In this document: positions 53,682 through 62,747 of the stretch, one piece after another
Layout: every line of letters starts with the position of its first letter
How positions within the stretch are numbered: position 1 is the first letter of the stretch
Assembly (NCBI RefSeq): GCF_900095225.1
Contig: NZ_LT607414.1
Location: 270,033 to 334,032, forward strand
Reading direction: 5' to 3'
DNA: 64,000 nt
From: Pseudomonas sp. UMAB-08
Lineage (GTDB): Bacteria > Pseudomonadota > Gammaproteobacteria > Pseudomonadales > Pseudomonadaceae
Position numbers and translations under genes: made by a program
The notes under the pieces: model-generated
What the model was told of the DNA's origin: nothing
The model's database searches: none
The model's input: only the letters and a program-made list of their open reading frames with translations

Positions 53682-54593
53682 TTAAAACGATGACGGTTTG
53701 ATCGCCAACAGACTGCTGTGCATGTGATAAACCACTTGCTCTGCGGTGCTGCCCAACAGTTTGTTCAACCCTCTGCGGTGCACCGTGCCCAGCACGACAA
53801 CATCGATATTCTCTTCTTCGGCATAAGCAGTAATGACTTTCGCCGGAACACCCATGATGAAGTGACGGCACTCTGGCGGCACCCGGTATCGATCAGCCAG
53901 TTCAGTAAATGCTTTTCCTTCAGCCTCATACACCGCCTCGCCCATGCCCGCTGAAAATATTGTCGAGCCCATGCCCTCCGAGGCATACATATATGAAAGG
54001 TCATACGCATACAGTAGATGCAGTTCAGCGTTGCACTGCGACGCCAACTTCTCGGCCGCCAGGATGATGTGATCATTGAACTGCTCGAACTGTTCTTCCG
54101 GTTTAAACGGATCTACCGCCGCCAGAATTTTTCTCGGCGTGGCATGCTGGACTTTCGCAACGAGGTGCAAGGCGGAGGAACACTCCCTCAATAAACGCAG
54201 GTCCAGAGGTGTAAACAAGGTGCGCATAAGCAGGGATTCATGCTCAAGGTCTTTGATCAGCATGGAGGGGTTTAATTCTTTGACGTGGCGCAAGATCTCC
54301 TCAAGTGGACACTGAACCCACATCACTTCCGTTGTCACCACTATGCTGAGGTTGCGCAGGGCGGCGGCTTGCTCTTCAAGCCACTGACGATGCCGCATCA
54401 GGTAACCCTCGCGCATTTCAGTGAGCGCTTGCTCATTGACCAGTCCCGCCGTTGCCAAGCCTTCAACATAGTCAAAAGCAACGATATGCAATGGGACGCC
54501 TTTAGCTTTAGCCAGTGCTGCCGCTCGGTCAAAAGCCGGGGTTCGGTGCATCAAAGGCGAAGCCACCAGCAATAAACGCTCAGAGTCGGACAT
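53682..54593 (-). CDS. Tandem universal stress protein, UspE-like (1 of 3)
   Basis: The 303-residue protein has two Usp domains (about 1-150 and 155-303). Domain 1 starts RLLLVASPLMHRTPAFDRAAALAKA; domain 2 ends VVVLGTVHRRGLNKLLGSTAEQVVYHMHSSLLAIKPSS, a version of the ATP-binding G-2x-G-9x-G(S/T) segment. GGAGG is six bases before the ATG. An FNR/Anr-type box lies 107 bp upstream with a possible -10 at the right distance. Usp proteins of this kind help pseudomonads survive anaerobic energy stress. Confidence 0.92.
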   Translation of the reverse strand: MSDSERLLLVASPLMHRTPAFDRAAALAKAKGVPLHIVAFDYVEGLATAGLVNEQALTEMREGYLMRHRQWLEEQAAALRNLSIVVTTEVMWVQCPLEEILRHVKELNPSMLIKDLEHESLLMRTLFTPLDLRLLRECSSALHLVAKVQHATPRKILAAVDPFKPEEQFEQFNDHIILAAEKLASQCNAELHLLYAYDLSYMYASEGMGSTIFSAGMGEAVYEAEGKAFTELADRYRVPPECRHFIMGVPAKVITAYAEEENIDVVVLGTVHRRGLNKLLGSTAEQVVYHMHSSLLAIKPSSF

Positions 54594-55141
54594 GTAACAC
54601 CTCCATTTACGGAAAGGGTCAACGGCTGGGGAGAATGGATAGCCTCCTCCCGACAGGGCCTATGTTTCTCACATTCTTGACGGTCAAGCGGCCCACACAT
54701 TGATCTACATCAGAGGGGCCACTGCCAGAACCAAAAGGCGTCAGATCAACGCGCGATAAAAACCCGTCCATCGCAACCATTATTGAATAACTCACCACTG
54801 ACCCAAAAAAAAGACGGTGCTAAAAAAATGGCGTCATACCTGTGCGTACCCCATGACAATTCCCACCAAGGTGTAACTTCCAGTTAACACTTTCACGCAC
54901 ACTACCAATGAACTGTTAGTTGGAGACCCGCAAAACAATTCACCTTAGTTTAAAACCGTAAACAGCCCACTCATTTGAATATGTGTGTGCGCTGTAGTTA
55001 TTCCCTGACCGGGAATTCCATACAACAAAAAATGCTAATAAAGTCCTCCCCGCCTCGCCCGCCATTCATCTATAACTGATCAGCCGCCCTGTCATGACGA
55101 GGGCCCATTGGCTACGCTAAAAAAACAACAGGAGATCTCTC
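54594..55141. other. Divergent intergenic region between usp 1 and the FNR-like gene
   Basis: Besides the Anr-type box at 54700-54713, a dyad ATTCCC-TGACC-GGGAAT (55000-55016) stands 126 bases before the FNR-like start. It could be an operator for an unknown factor. No further gene is supported. Confidence 0.5.
54700..54713 (-). promoter_or_regulatory. FNR/Anr box upstream of usp 1
   Basis: TTGAT-CTAC-ATCAG, one mismatch from TTGAT-N4-ATCAA. On the minus strand AAGAAT follows 21 bases later, four of six matches to a -10 at class II distance. Confidence 0.7.
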
Positions 55142-55885
55142 ATGACGCTTCCGGTAATGCTTGGCCCTGTGCAACAACTAAAGGCTGCCTGTTCGGGGTG
55201 CAGTGTGCGCGGGCTGTGTTTATCGGCAGGCCTGAACAGTTCAGAAGTTGATCTTCTGTCCACCCTCATTCAGCAACGGGTCAAAATCAAAAAAGGTGAG
55301 ACGCTCTATCATGCGGGAGACCCTTTGCGTTCGCTGTACGCCGTCCGGTATGGATTTTTCAAGACGACCGTCATCTCGGAGGATGGCCGCGAACAGCTGA
55401 CAGGCTTTCAAATGGCGGGAGAAATGCTGGGCATAGACGCCATTAGCAATGATCGACACGTGTGTAATGCAATTGCACTGGAAGACAGTGAGGCGTGCCC
55501 GATTCATTTCATGCAACTGGAACGGCTGTCTCATGAGTTGCCTTCGCTTCAACACAACCTGCACAGGCTGCTGAGTCGAGAAATAGTCCGTGATCATGAA
55601 ATGCTTCTGTTATTGGGTAACCTGAATGCCGATGAGCGTCTAGCCGCTTTTTTGCTGAATTTGTCGCATCGAATGGTCGCGCGCGGTTACTCATCCAAAG
55701 CGTTCGTTCTGAGAATGACCCGGGAAGATATCGGGTCTTATCTTGGCTTGCGCCTGGAAACAGTTTGCCGGGCTATTGCGCGCCTTCGTGAGCTTGAGAT
55801 TGTACGTATCTCAGGCAGAGCCGTAGAGATCCTTGATTTAGCAGCCTTACATTCGCTGGTGTCAGGGTGCCGCCGAGCTGATTGA
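55142..55885 (+). CDS. FNR/Anr-family oxygen-sensing regulator, paralogue with altered recognition helix
   Basis: The 247-residue protein has four cysteines, Cys17, Cys20, Cys26 and Cys119, at exactly the spacing of the [4Fe-4S] ligands Cys20, 23, 29 and 122 of E. coli FNR. A cNMP-like sensor fold follows, then a dimer helix and a helix-turn-helix MTREDIGSYLGLRLETVCRAIARL. FNR reads TTGAT with Glu209, Ser212 and Arg213 of VETISR; here the segment is LETVCR, with Cys209 in the serine position. It should switch with oxygen. It sits between two usp genes and is surrounded by Anr boxes, so it or the housekeeping Anr controls them. AGGAG precedes the ATG by seven bases. Confidence 0.92.
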   Translation: MTLPVMLGPVQQLKAACSGCSVRGLCLSAGLNSSEVDLLSTLIQQRVKIKKGETLYHAGDPLRSLYAVRYGFFKTTVISEDGREQLTGFQMAGEMLGIDAISNDRHVCNAIALEDSEACPIHFMQLERLSHELPSLQHNLHRLLSREIVRDHEMLLLLGNLNADERLAAFLLNLSHRMVARGYSSKAFVLRMTREDIGSYLGLRLETVCRAIARLRELEIVRISGRAVEILDLAALHSLVSGCRRAD

Positions 55886-55904
55886 GAATAAATGCCGTCA
55901 TTGT

Positions 55905-56813
55905 CTACGCTTTGACCACAAGAACACTGCAGGGGGCGTGTTGAAGAATATTCTCAGCGGTGTCGCCCAATACCAAGTCCAGATTGTGATGAGGGCGTGT
56001 GCCCATCACCAGTACATCAACCGCGTTATCGACCGCGAACTTTTTGATGGCCGGGAGCGGCGTCCCTGCCAGGTAATAGGCATTTTCCTTCGCAATACCA
56101 TAGCGTTTCGCCAGCGCAACAAAGGCTTCAAGGTGTGCATCACCCAACGCATCGACAAAGTCTGCTTCGATGGGCATCGCCCCCATGATCGTAAAGCCTG
56201 AAGCATAGACAGCGGACCCATCGTAGACATACAGCATCTGTAGAACGCCATCGCACTGTGCTGCCAACCGGGAAGCCGTTTCGATAATGATATCGTTGAG
56301 CCGAAGGTCTGCATCAGCAGAGCGAAAAAGATTAACCGCCGCCACGATTTTATGCGGTAACGGGCTTGCCGAATCGATCACCATGTGGACAGGCACAGGG
56401 CAATCACGCAGTAGTTGCCAGTCCAGCGGTGTAAAAAAAACGCGCTTGAGCGTTGATTCCTGGTGAACATCCTTTATCACCATCTCCGCTTGTTGGGTGT
56501 CGACGTATTGCCGAATTTCGTCAATGACATGCTGTGTCCAGAACAATTGGGTGGTGACCTCAAGCCCGTTTTTTCTCTCATATTCGGCCTCTTGCTCTAA
56601 CCAGTGGCGATGCATCTGCAAGTACCCCTCACGCAGCTCCGCCATTGCTCCTTGGTTGAAAACCCCAACGATTGCGAGTGTTTCCATATAATCAAACGCA
56701 ACGATATGGAGTACGGCATTGCTGGCCTTCGCCAATGCCACCGCGCGCTCAAATGCAGAAGTACGGCGCATTTGCGGGGAAGCTATCAACAGTAGACGCT
56801 GGAAATTTGCCAT
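55905..56813 (-). CDS. Tandem universal stress protein, UspE-like (2 of 3)
   Basis: From the ATG at 56813 (CGGAG six bases upstream) the 302-residue protein starts MANFQRLLLIASPQMRRTSAFERAVALAKA. Two Usp domains are visible; the second ends VDVLVMGTRPHHNLDLVLGDTAENILQHAPCSVLVVKA. It is convergent with the FNR-like gene 19 bp away. An Anr-like box (two mismatches) lies 57 bp before the start. A longer frame to 56870 would overlap that box and is rejected. Confidence 0.92.
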   Translation of the reverse strand: MANFQRLLLIASPQMRRTSAFERAVALAKASNAVLHIVAFDYMETLAIVGVFNQGAMAELREGYLQMHRHWLEQEAEYERKNGLEVTTQLFWTQHVIDEIRQYVDTQQAEMVIKDVHQESTLKRVFFTPLDWQLLRDCPVPVHMVIDSASPLPHKIVAAVNLFRSADADLRLNDIIIETASRLAAQCDGVLQMLYVYDGSAVYASGFTIMGAMPIEADFVDALGDAHLEAFVALAKRYGIAKENAYYLAGTPLPAIKKFAVDNAVDVLVMGTRPHHNLDLVLGDTAENILQHAPCSVLVVKA

Positions 56814-56869
56814 AGCGTTCTCCGCAATTCGGGCAGAGTTCAATGTTGAACTACATGACATGAGTGGCA

Positions 56870-56883
56870 TTGACTTAAATCAG
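56870..56883 (-). promoter_or_regulatory. FNR/Anr-like box upstream of usp 2
   Basis: TTGAC-TTAA-ATCAG, two mismatches from TTGAT-N4-ATCAA. It is weaker than its neighbours but is placed like them, 57 bp before the start. Confidence 0.5.
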
Positions 56884-56972
56884 AAGTCGTCATCAGGACC
56901 CGAAACGTTGAACCCCTCCACCTGCACTGGCCGGCCGACAATCGCCTCTGCCCACGCCACAAACGGACAACC

Positions 56973-59900
56973 TCAAGGGTCGCCACGGCGACGAAGTGGC
57001 CTTGGTTTGATAGGTCGCTTGCGATAGAAACCCCGTTTTACCCATTCGGCAGTGGCCATGTAAAGCAGGCTGATGGACAACAACACGGCGAGCAGGCCCA
57101 GCGGTAAAGGGACAAGTCCAAACCAGACAGCGGCAGGGCTGTAGGGCAGTAAAACGCTCAGAACCCCTATCACGGATGCGCTGATCAGAAGCATTCGACC
57201 CGGGTGACTTTTATAGAACGGCTTGTACGTGCGAACGATGAAAATGGTCATTAACTGAGTCAGTAGTGATTCGACGAACCAGCCGCTACGAAACAGGTCT
57301 GGCGCAATGCCTACCAGCCAATACAACGCGCCGAAGGTGAAGATATCGAAGATTGAGCTGACGAGTCCGAATACCACCATGAAGTTGCGGACTTCCGCCA
57401 GGTTCCAGCGATGAGGCGTCTGTTCCCACTCTCGATCGACGTTATCGCTGGCGATGCCCAGCGCGGGAATGTCAGACAGAAAATTGTTCAGCAAAATCTG
57501 CTTTGCCAGCAGAGGCAGAAAGGGCAGAAACAATGAGGCCAGCGCCATGCTGATCATGTTTCCGAAGTTCGCACTGGACACGATGGAGATGTACTTCAGG
57601 GTATTGGCAAACGTGTGGCGACCTTCATCAATGCCTTCGCGCAACACATTCAGGTCATGCTCAAGCAAAACAAAATCAGCCGCCTGCTTTGCAACATCAG
57701 CGGCGTTCTGCACCGAGATCCCTATGTCGGCCGCCTGCAGTGCAGGTGCGTCGTTTATCCCGTCACCGAGAAAACCTACCACATGACCGGTCTTCTGCAG
57801 GGCGCGAATAATTCGCTCTTTCTGATTGGGATCGACCTCGGCAAATAGCGTCACCGTCGGCGCCAGGTGCATCAGCACCTCGTCTTTCAACAGCGCCAAC
57901 TCAGAACCGGTGATGATCCGTTGCACATTGAGCCCCACGGCAGAGGCGACATAGCGTGCGACCAGATGGCTGTCACCACTGATGATTTTGACCTGAACAC
58001 CCAGCTTTGCCAGCGCGGCCATCGTGGCTTTTACTCCCGGCTCGGGAGGATCGAAAAACAACAGAAAACCACGAAAGGTCAGGCCCACCTCCTCGTTACG
58101 GCTGTATCGAGTCTGTGCAGGCAGCGAACGAGTGGCAATTCCAAGCACGCGAAATCCTTGCTCGCTCCACGCAGCAAACCGTTTACGGATCGCCGCCAAC
58201 GCCGTCTCATCCAGAACCTGCGTACCGTTAGCGCAACCAAGATGAGTGCAAACCTCCAGGACGTTTTCGACAGCACCTTTGGTGACCAGCAGGATGGGGG
58301 CTTCCGGGCAATCGGCAACCACCACACTTAGACGCTTGCGCCCGAAGTCGTATGGAATCTCATCGAGCTTGCTGACGTGTCCGACGTCGACAGCGCTGGC
58401 CTGGGCCTTGGTTGTGATGGCATCGTCCATCGCATTACTCATCCCCGTCTGGAAATGCGCGTTGAACAGGGCCAATTGCAGAACATTGACCTCCTCTTCA
58501 CCCTCGACATTCACCGCGGCATTCAGCACCACCACACCGCGCGTCAAGGTTCCGGTCTTGTCAGTACACAAAATGTCCATCGCACCCAGATTTTCTATAG
58601 CGCTGAGATGGCGCACGATGACGCCACGGGCGGCCATACGCTGCGCACCTTTGGCCAAGGTAAGGCTGAGGATGGCAGGTAGCAGCTCTGGCGATAGACC
58701 GACGGACAAGGCGATGGCAAATAGCAGTGTGTCGAGAGTCGGTCGATGCAACAAAATGTTGATACCGAAAACAAGGAAGGTGATGACCAGCATGACGCGC
58801 AGCAGCAGTCCGCCAAAATGCCGCAGGCCGCGTTCGAATTCGGTTTCCGGTGGCCGCAACGACAGCGATTTGGCAATCTGACCGAACTCGCTGTCATCGC
58901 CATAGCGGGTGGCAAGCACCTCGGCGGTTCCGCTGCGAACGGAGGTGCCCATGAATACGCAGTTGCTGCGTTGAATCAGAGACGCCTCCGCAGGAACGTC
59001 TCCCGGCAGTTTTTCTACAGGGTACGTCTCGCCGGTGAGCAGACTCTGACTGATGAAACAATCGCGCGCAGCCAACACTCGACCGTCAGCGGCAATCAGA
59101 CTGCCCGCGCTGAGCAAAAAAATATCGCCAGGGACAACTTCAGACGCGGGGACTTCCAGAGTTTTGCCTGCGCGACGAACGACGGCCAGCGTAGCGATTT
59201 TCCGACGCAACTGCTCGACTGCCGTGCTCGCGCGATTTTCATACCAGGCACTCAGCAAGGCGCTGATCAGCACGATCAACAACACAATGGCCGCGTTGAT
59301 CCAGTCCCCGACTAACAGCGCCACCAAAGCACCCACGATCAGAATGATCACCAGCGGGCTACGCATCTGCTCTATCGTCAGCCGCAGCAGCCCACGCGGT
59401 CGACTCCGGCCCATCGGCGCAGCAGGTCGCAAACGCGCTTTTGCCTGCTCACTGCTCAGGCCTTCAACAGAACTTCCAAATGAGCGGATCAGCTCTTCAG
59501 CAGGCGTCTGCCACCAGACCTCGCTGGCTGGCACATCACCCTTGACCGAAGGGGTTCCCAGGCCACTACGGGCCAGCCACATGCCCGGCAACATGGGTAG
59601 CCAAAAAGTCAGCCCGCGGAACAACAAAGTGGCAGACAGCGCAACCGGAATCTCGATGCCAATCCAATGCAAAGTGACCACTGCGGCCGCTTCGAACGCC
59701 CCCAGCCCACCCGGCACAATTCCAATACTGCGAAGTACGCTGGCCAGCATGAACCCGGCGAACAACCCAGGCAGCTGTGCGGACACCCCCAGCGAGCGCA
59801 CCAGCACCCACAGCGTCAAACAGTCGAGCAGGATGATGACCAACTCTAAAAGCGTGGTACGCCACAACAGGGCGCGGTTGCGCACCAGTTGGGTGTCGGC

Positions 59901-60569
59901 CCCTGTCAACAAGGCCAGTCCTTTACCTATCAGTGCAGGGTGCTTCACAGAGAAGCGCCGTTGCAGTTCCGAATGGCCAGCCAGGCGCGGTGCAACTATG
60001 GCGGCTGCCAGACTCCCCGTGACGAATATCAGGCAGGTCGCAATGAGCGAGGACGTGGCATGTCCTTGCAGCACGACGATGAACAGTGCGACCCCGACAG
60101 TCAGCACATAGGCAAAAAAATAGGCGGAAAGATCGAGGACCAGACAAGCCAGCGCCAATGGCCGGGCAACCCCCATTTTAATGAGGGAAGCAATGACCGC
60201 AAACGCCCCGCTGATGCCCGAAGAGGGTAACGCCTGATCGACGAACAACTTCATCAGACTGATTTTGCTTGAATCCCACAGAGACAGCTGTGCGTGCCCT
60301 GCTTTTAACACTCCACGGAAGACCTGCCCCTGGGCCAGATAAGTCAGCGCCTGCAACACAACGGCCGCAATCAGCCATGGGGGCTCTGCCCGTTCCAACA
60401 ACGCACCAAATGCCTCGACATCGCTCAGGTGCAAGGCGACAGCGATCACAGCTGCGAGCATCGCAGTGCCCGCCAGCCAGGACAGCCACAGCAGGGATGA
60501 GGTCACCCGCTGGCCGATGTCGAGCGAAGGTTGAAGCGGGTCGTCCGGGATCGGCGATTCGAACGACAT
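56973..60569 (-). CDS. Fusion of YbhN-like membrane domain and MgtA-type P-type ATPase
   Basis: One uninterrupted frame encodes 1198 residues; GGGAG lies six bases before the ATG. Residues about 20-335 form a polytopic domain like YbhN/AglD/the LPG-synthase membrane region, with signature SIGIVPGGLGAFEAAAV at 282-297. From about 350 a full P-type ATPase follows: TGET (512-515), SPELLP in M4 (626-631), phosphorylated Asp670 in DKTGTLT, GDGIND (935-940) and an MgtA-like C-terminus (ANFGNMISMALASLFLPFLPLLAKQ). MgtA imports Mg2+. YbhN-type domains are linked to lipid flipping or membrane lipid modification. The joint role is unknown. A perfect Anr box lies 63 bp upstream, and usp genes flank it on both sides. 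Confidence 0.9.
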   Translation of the reverse strand: MSFESPIPDDPLQPSLDIGQRVTSSLLWLSWLAGTAMLAAVIAVALHLSDVEAFGALLERAEPPWLIAAVVLQALTYLAQGQVFRGVLKAGHAQLSLWDSSKISLMKLFVDQALPSSGISGAFAVIASLIKMGVARPLALACLVLDLSAYFFAYVLTVGVALFIVVLQGHATSSLIATCLIFVTGSLAAAIVAPRLAGHSELQRRFSVKHPALIGKGLALLTGADTQLVRNRALLWRTTLLELVIILLDCLTLWVLVRSLGVSAQLPGLFAGFMLASVLRSIGIVPGGLGAFEAAAVVTLHWIGIEIPVALSATLLFRGLTFWLPMLPGMWLARSGLGTPSVKGDVPASEVWWQTPAEELIRSFGSSVEGLSSEQAKARLRPAAPMGRSRPRGLLRLTIEQMRSPLVIILIVGALVALLVGDWINAAIVLLIVLISALLSAWYENRASTAVEQLRRKIATLAVVRRAGKTLEVPASEVVPGDIFLLSAGSLIAADGRVLAARDCFISQSLLTGETYPVEKLPGDVPAEASLIQRSNCVFMGTSVRSGTAEVLATRYGDDSEFGQIAKSLSLRPPETEFERGLRHFGGLLLRVMLVITFLVFGINILLHRPTLDTLLFAIALSVGLSPELLPAILSLTLAKGAQRMAARGVIVRHLSAIENLGAMDILCTDKTGTLTRGVVVLNAAVNVEGEEEVNVLQLALFNAHFQTGMSNAMDDAITTKAQASAVDVGHVSKLDEIPYDFGRKRLSVVVADCPEAPILLVTKGAVENVLEVCTHLGCANGTQVLDETALAAIRKRFAAWSEQGFRVLGIATRSLPAQTRYSRNEEVGLTFRGFLLFFDPPEPGVKATMAALAKLGVQVKIISGDSHLVARYVASAVGLNVQRIITGSELALLKDEVLMHLAPTVTLFAEVDPNQKERIIRALQKTGHVVGFLGDGINDAPALQAADIGISVQNAADVAKQAADFVLLEHDLNVLREGIDEGRHTFANTLKYISIVSSANFGNMISMALASLFLPFLPLLAKQILLNNFLSDIPALGIASDNVDREWEQTPHRWNLAEVRNFMVVFGLVSSIFDIFTFGALYWLVGIAPDLFRSGWFVESLLTQLMTIFIVRTYKPFYKSHPGRMLLISASVIGVLSVLLPYSPAAVWFGLVPLPLGLLAVLLSISLLYMATAEWVKRGFYRKRPIKPRPLRRRGDP

Positions 60570-60631
60570 AAGGAACTCCCAGCCAGTTTGGGAAAACTGG
60601 CTGAATTTTCAGTGAATGCCATCGCTGTCGC

Positions 60632-60645
60632 TTGATTTAGATCAA
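60632..60645 (-). promoter_or_regulatory. Perfect FNR/Anr box upstream of the fusion ATPase
   Basis: TTGAT-TTAG-ATCAA is an exact match to the consensus, palindromic in both arms. The -10 at the expected distance is poor (TGAAAAT). Confidence 0.85.
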
Positions 60646-60682
60646 GTCAGGCCAACGCCTGCGAGGCCTCATTTAGCAGCCC

Positions 60683-61642
60683 TTACTTTTTCATCAACAA
60701 CGCAGTGGACGTTGTTGCCGACTCGTCCTGGTCGTTCGGTCGCCCCACGGCAAAAGGCTTTAATACAAGAACGTTACAAGGCGGATGATCGAGGACAATG
60801 TCAGCCGTACGCCCTAATAACATGTCGAGGGGCCGATGGTTCGCCGTCCCCATGACCAGGATGTCGTAGTTGCACCGCGCGACATAGGCGTTGATCACAT
60901 TCGCAGCCGCCCCCGCGATGAAATGCCGATGCTCCTCGTCGATAGCGTATTTGTCGGCAAGCGCGTTGAACAGCGCTTCCTCTTCCTCGTAACTGGGGGG
61001 CGTCGATGCCTGTTGTTCATCAATGTCTGCTAAAGGCTGAACCGACCGGTCATACACGGATAACAGGTGCAAACACGCGTGGCATGCTCGCGCTAGACGC
61101 CCGGCAGTTTCAATGATCGAGTCGTTCAACTGTTGAACATGAGTATCTTCATGAAGGATATCGACAGCTGCCAGAATTTTCCGAGGATGGGGGTGCCGGG
61201 CATCCGTCACAAGAAGAACCGGCGCGGGGCTTCCACGCAACAACTGCCAATCCAGTTCTGAAAGACTCAAGGGTCTGGCCGCTGACTCGGCATACAAATC
61301 CTTGAGCACGAAATCGACGTTCGAAACACTGATGTATCGGCATATCTCAATAGCCGAGCGCGGAGCCCAAATAATCTCGAAAGACGTCTCCAGCCCCTGC
61401 TGCCTTAGTTGCGCCGTTTCGATGTCCAACCAGTTATGGAACAGTTTGAGACGGCTCTCGCGGGCCGCTTCACGTCCCTGCGTGTCTAATAAACTAAACG
61501 TCTCCATTGTCTCGAAATAGGCAAAAGCGACGATTGAGAGTGATGCATCCATTGCCCCGGCCAAGGCAGCAGCTCTTTCAAACGCCGGACTGTGAGTCAT
61601 TTTACAAGGCGCAATCAACAGTAACCGTTGACGCAGTGCCAT
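60683..61642 (-). CDS. Tandem universal stress protein, UspE-like (3 of 3)
   Basis: The ATG at 61642 with GAGG upstream gives 319 residues (MALRQRLLLIAPCKMTHSPAFERAAALAGA). Two Usp domains are visible; the second ends YDILVMGTANHRPLDMLLGRTADIVLDHPPCNVLVLKP, followed by a 20-residue tail rich in Asp, Ser and Thr. No FNR box lies in the 118 bp between it and the hsp20 gene, so it is probably transcribed from the hsp20 promoter. Confidence 0.92.
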   Translation of the reverse strand: MALRQRLLLIAPCKMTHSPAFERAAALAGAMDASLSIVAFAYFETMETFSLLDTQGREAARESRLKLFHNWLDIETAQLRQQGLETSFEIIWAPRSAIEICRYISVSNVDFVLKDLYAESAARPLSLSELDWQLLRGSPAPVLLVTDARHPHPRKILAAVDILHEDTHVQQLNDSIIETAGRLARACHACLHLLSVYDRSVQPLADIDEQQASTPPSYEEEEALFNALADKYAIDEEHRHFIAGAAANVINAYVARCNYDILVMGTANHRPLDMLLGRTADIVLDHPPCNVLVLKPFAVGRPNDQDESATTSTALLMKK

Positions 61643-61760
61643 TTCACACCTCAATGGGCGGAGCCCTGTTAACGTCGAGGATCACCGGCGGAACGAAACT
61701 TAATGCCGTAAAAGCACAGGCATCGCCCGCCAGCCGGATCATGGACCGGCGCCGAAAACG

Positions 61761-62303
61761 TCAGTCCAGCTCAATATTGATGTTTTTCTCAGGCTTCATC
61801 GCTTCAGGTTTCTTCGGCAGATTGACGGTCAATACACCCTTGCTGAAGCGCGCCTGGATTTTATCCGCGTCCACCCCTTTGGGCAGGCTGAAGGTCCGTT
61901 CAAAATACCCATAGCGGCGCTCGGTCAGGTGATAGTTCCCGGACTTGTCTTCCTTGTTGTCTCTTTTTTCGCCTTTGATCTGCAAATTGCCGTTGACGAC
62001 TTTCACGGTCAGATTTTTTTCGTCCACGCCCGGTACTTCGGCGGTGACTTCAAAGTCTTTTTCGTTTTCAACAATGTCGACAGCGGGCGATTGCAGCCCG
62101 ACGAAATCGCCCGAGAAGAGCGGATCGAGGTCAAATCCACTGTGCCTCGAGGACAGCAATGAAGGCAGATTATTGAAGTTCTGGAACAGGTGATCGAATT
62201 GACGACGAAGCTGTTCAAACGGATGCAATGCATTCGTATTGATCGCAACGTCCCGGTTCGATTCATTGGCCTGGGCAGGCATTTTTTTAAGGGAATGAGC
62301 CAT
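61761..62303 (-). CDS. Hsp20 family small heat-shock protein
   Basis: From the ATG at 62303 (AGAGGA eight bases upstream) the 180-residue protein has an N-arm (FEQLRRQFDHLFQNFNNLPSLL) and an alpha-crystallin domain at about 72-165 (VDIVENEKDFEVTAEVPGVDEKNLTV, RRYGYFERTFSLPKGVD, ARFSKGVLTVNLPKKPEA). It is an ATP-independent holdase. A longer frame to 62360 begins in non-conserved sequence. Two Anr boxes lie upstream in the region shared with glgA. Confidence 0.94.
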   Translation of the reverse strand: MAHSLKKMPAQANESNRDVAINTNALHPFEQLRRQFDHLFQNFNNLPSLLSSRHSGFDLDPLFSGDFVGLQSPAVDIVENEKDFEVTAEVPGVDEKNLTVKVVNGNLQIKGEKRDNKEDKSGNYHLTERRYGYFERTFSLPKGVDADKIQARFSKGVLTVNLPKKPEAMKPEKNINIELD

Positions 62304-62419
62304 GACAAAAATCCTCTTCTGACGGTTGTTGCGCTGATAGGAAAAGACATTTTTCGACACTGAACAACGGCGCTCAATCGCGCCACATCAGTACTGTTGC
62401 CCTTACTCGTCAACGGCGC

Positions 62420-62433
62420 TTGATCGAAGTCAA
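62420..62433 (-). promoter_or_regulatory. FNR/Anr box upstream of hsp20
   Basis: TTGAT-CGAA-GTCAA fits TTGAT-N4-(A/G)TCAA exactly, 117 bp before the hsp20 ATG. The -10 is not obvious. Confidence 0.75.
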
Positions 62434-62551
62434 AGATGGCGCTTATGGACGACCTGGATGACATCCATGCGGGGACACGATGCTGACCCGACAGCAAAGA
62501 CGGTGCAGCTACACGCCCGACTGTCAGGTGCAACGGGGCAACGGGCGCTCA

Positions 62552-62565
62552 TTGACCTAGATCAA
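62552..62565. promoter_or_regulatory. Second FNR/Anr box between hsp20 and glgA
   Basis: TTGAC-CTAG-ATCAA has one mismatch. It lies 183 bp before glgA and 249 bp before hsp20, so either gene could use it. Confidence 0.6.
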
Positions 62566-62747
62566 CATCAACAGAACAGGCCCATGCAAACCTGCCAGTA
62601 ATCGGGTGCTCCTTTCATGGCAGCAGGGGGTTGGGTATTGCCTTTGGCGGCACGCGAGGGTGAATGACGCCAATGAAGAAGTTATCCGTGAGTGGTACAC
62701 AGATAACAATGAATGCTCCCTCGACTTGATCGTGAAAGGAAAAGATT

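Noticed and set aside
54677..54687. TTGACGGTCAA near usp 1 as an extra Anr box
   Set aside because: The spacer is one base, not four; the proper box is at 54700-54713.
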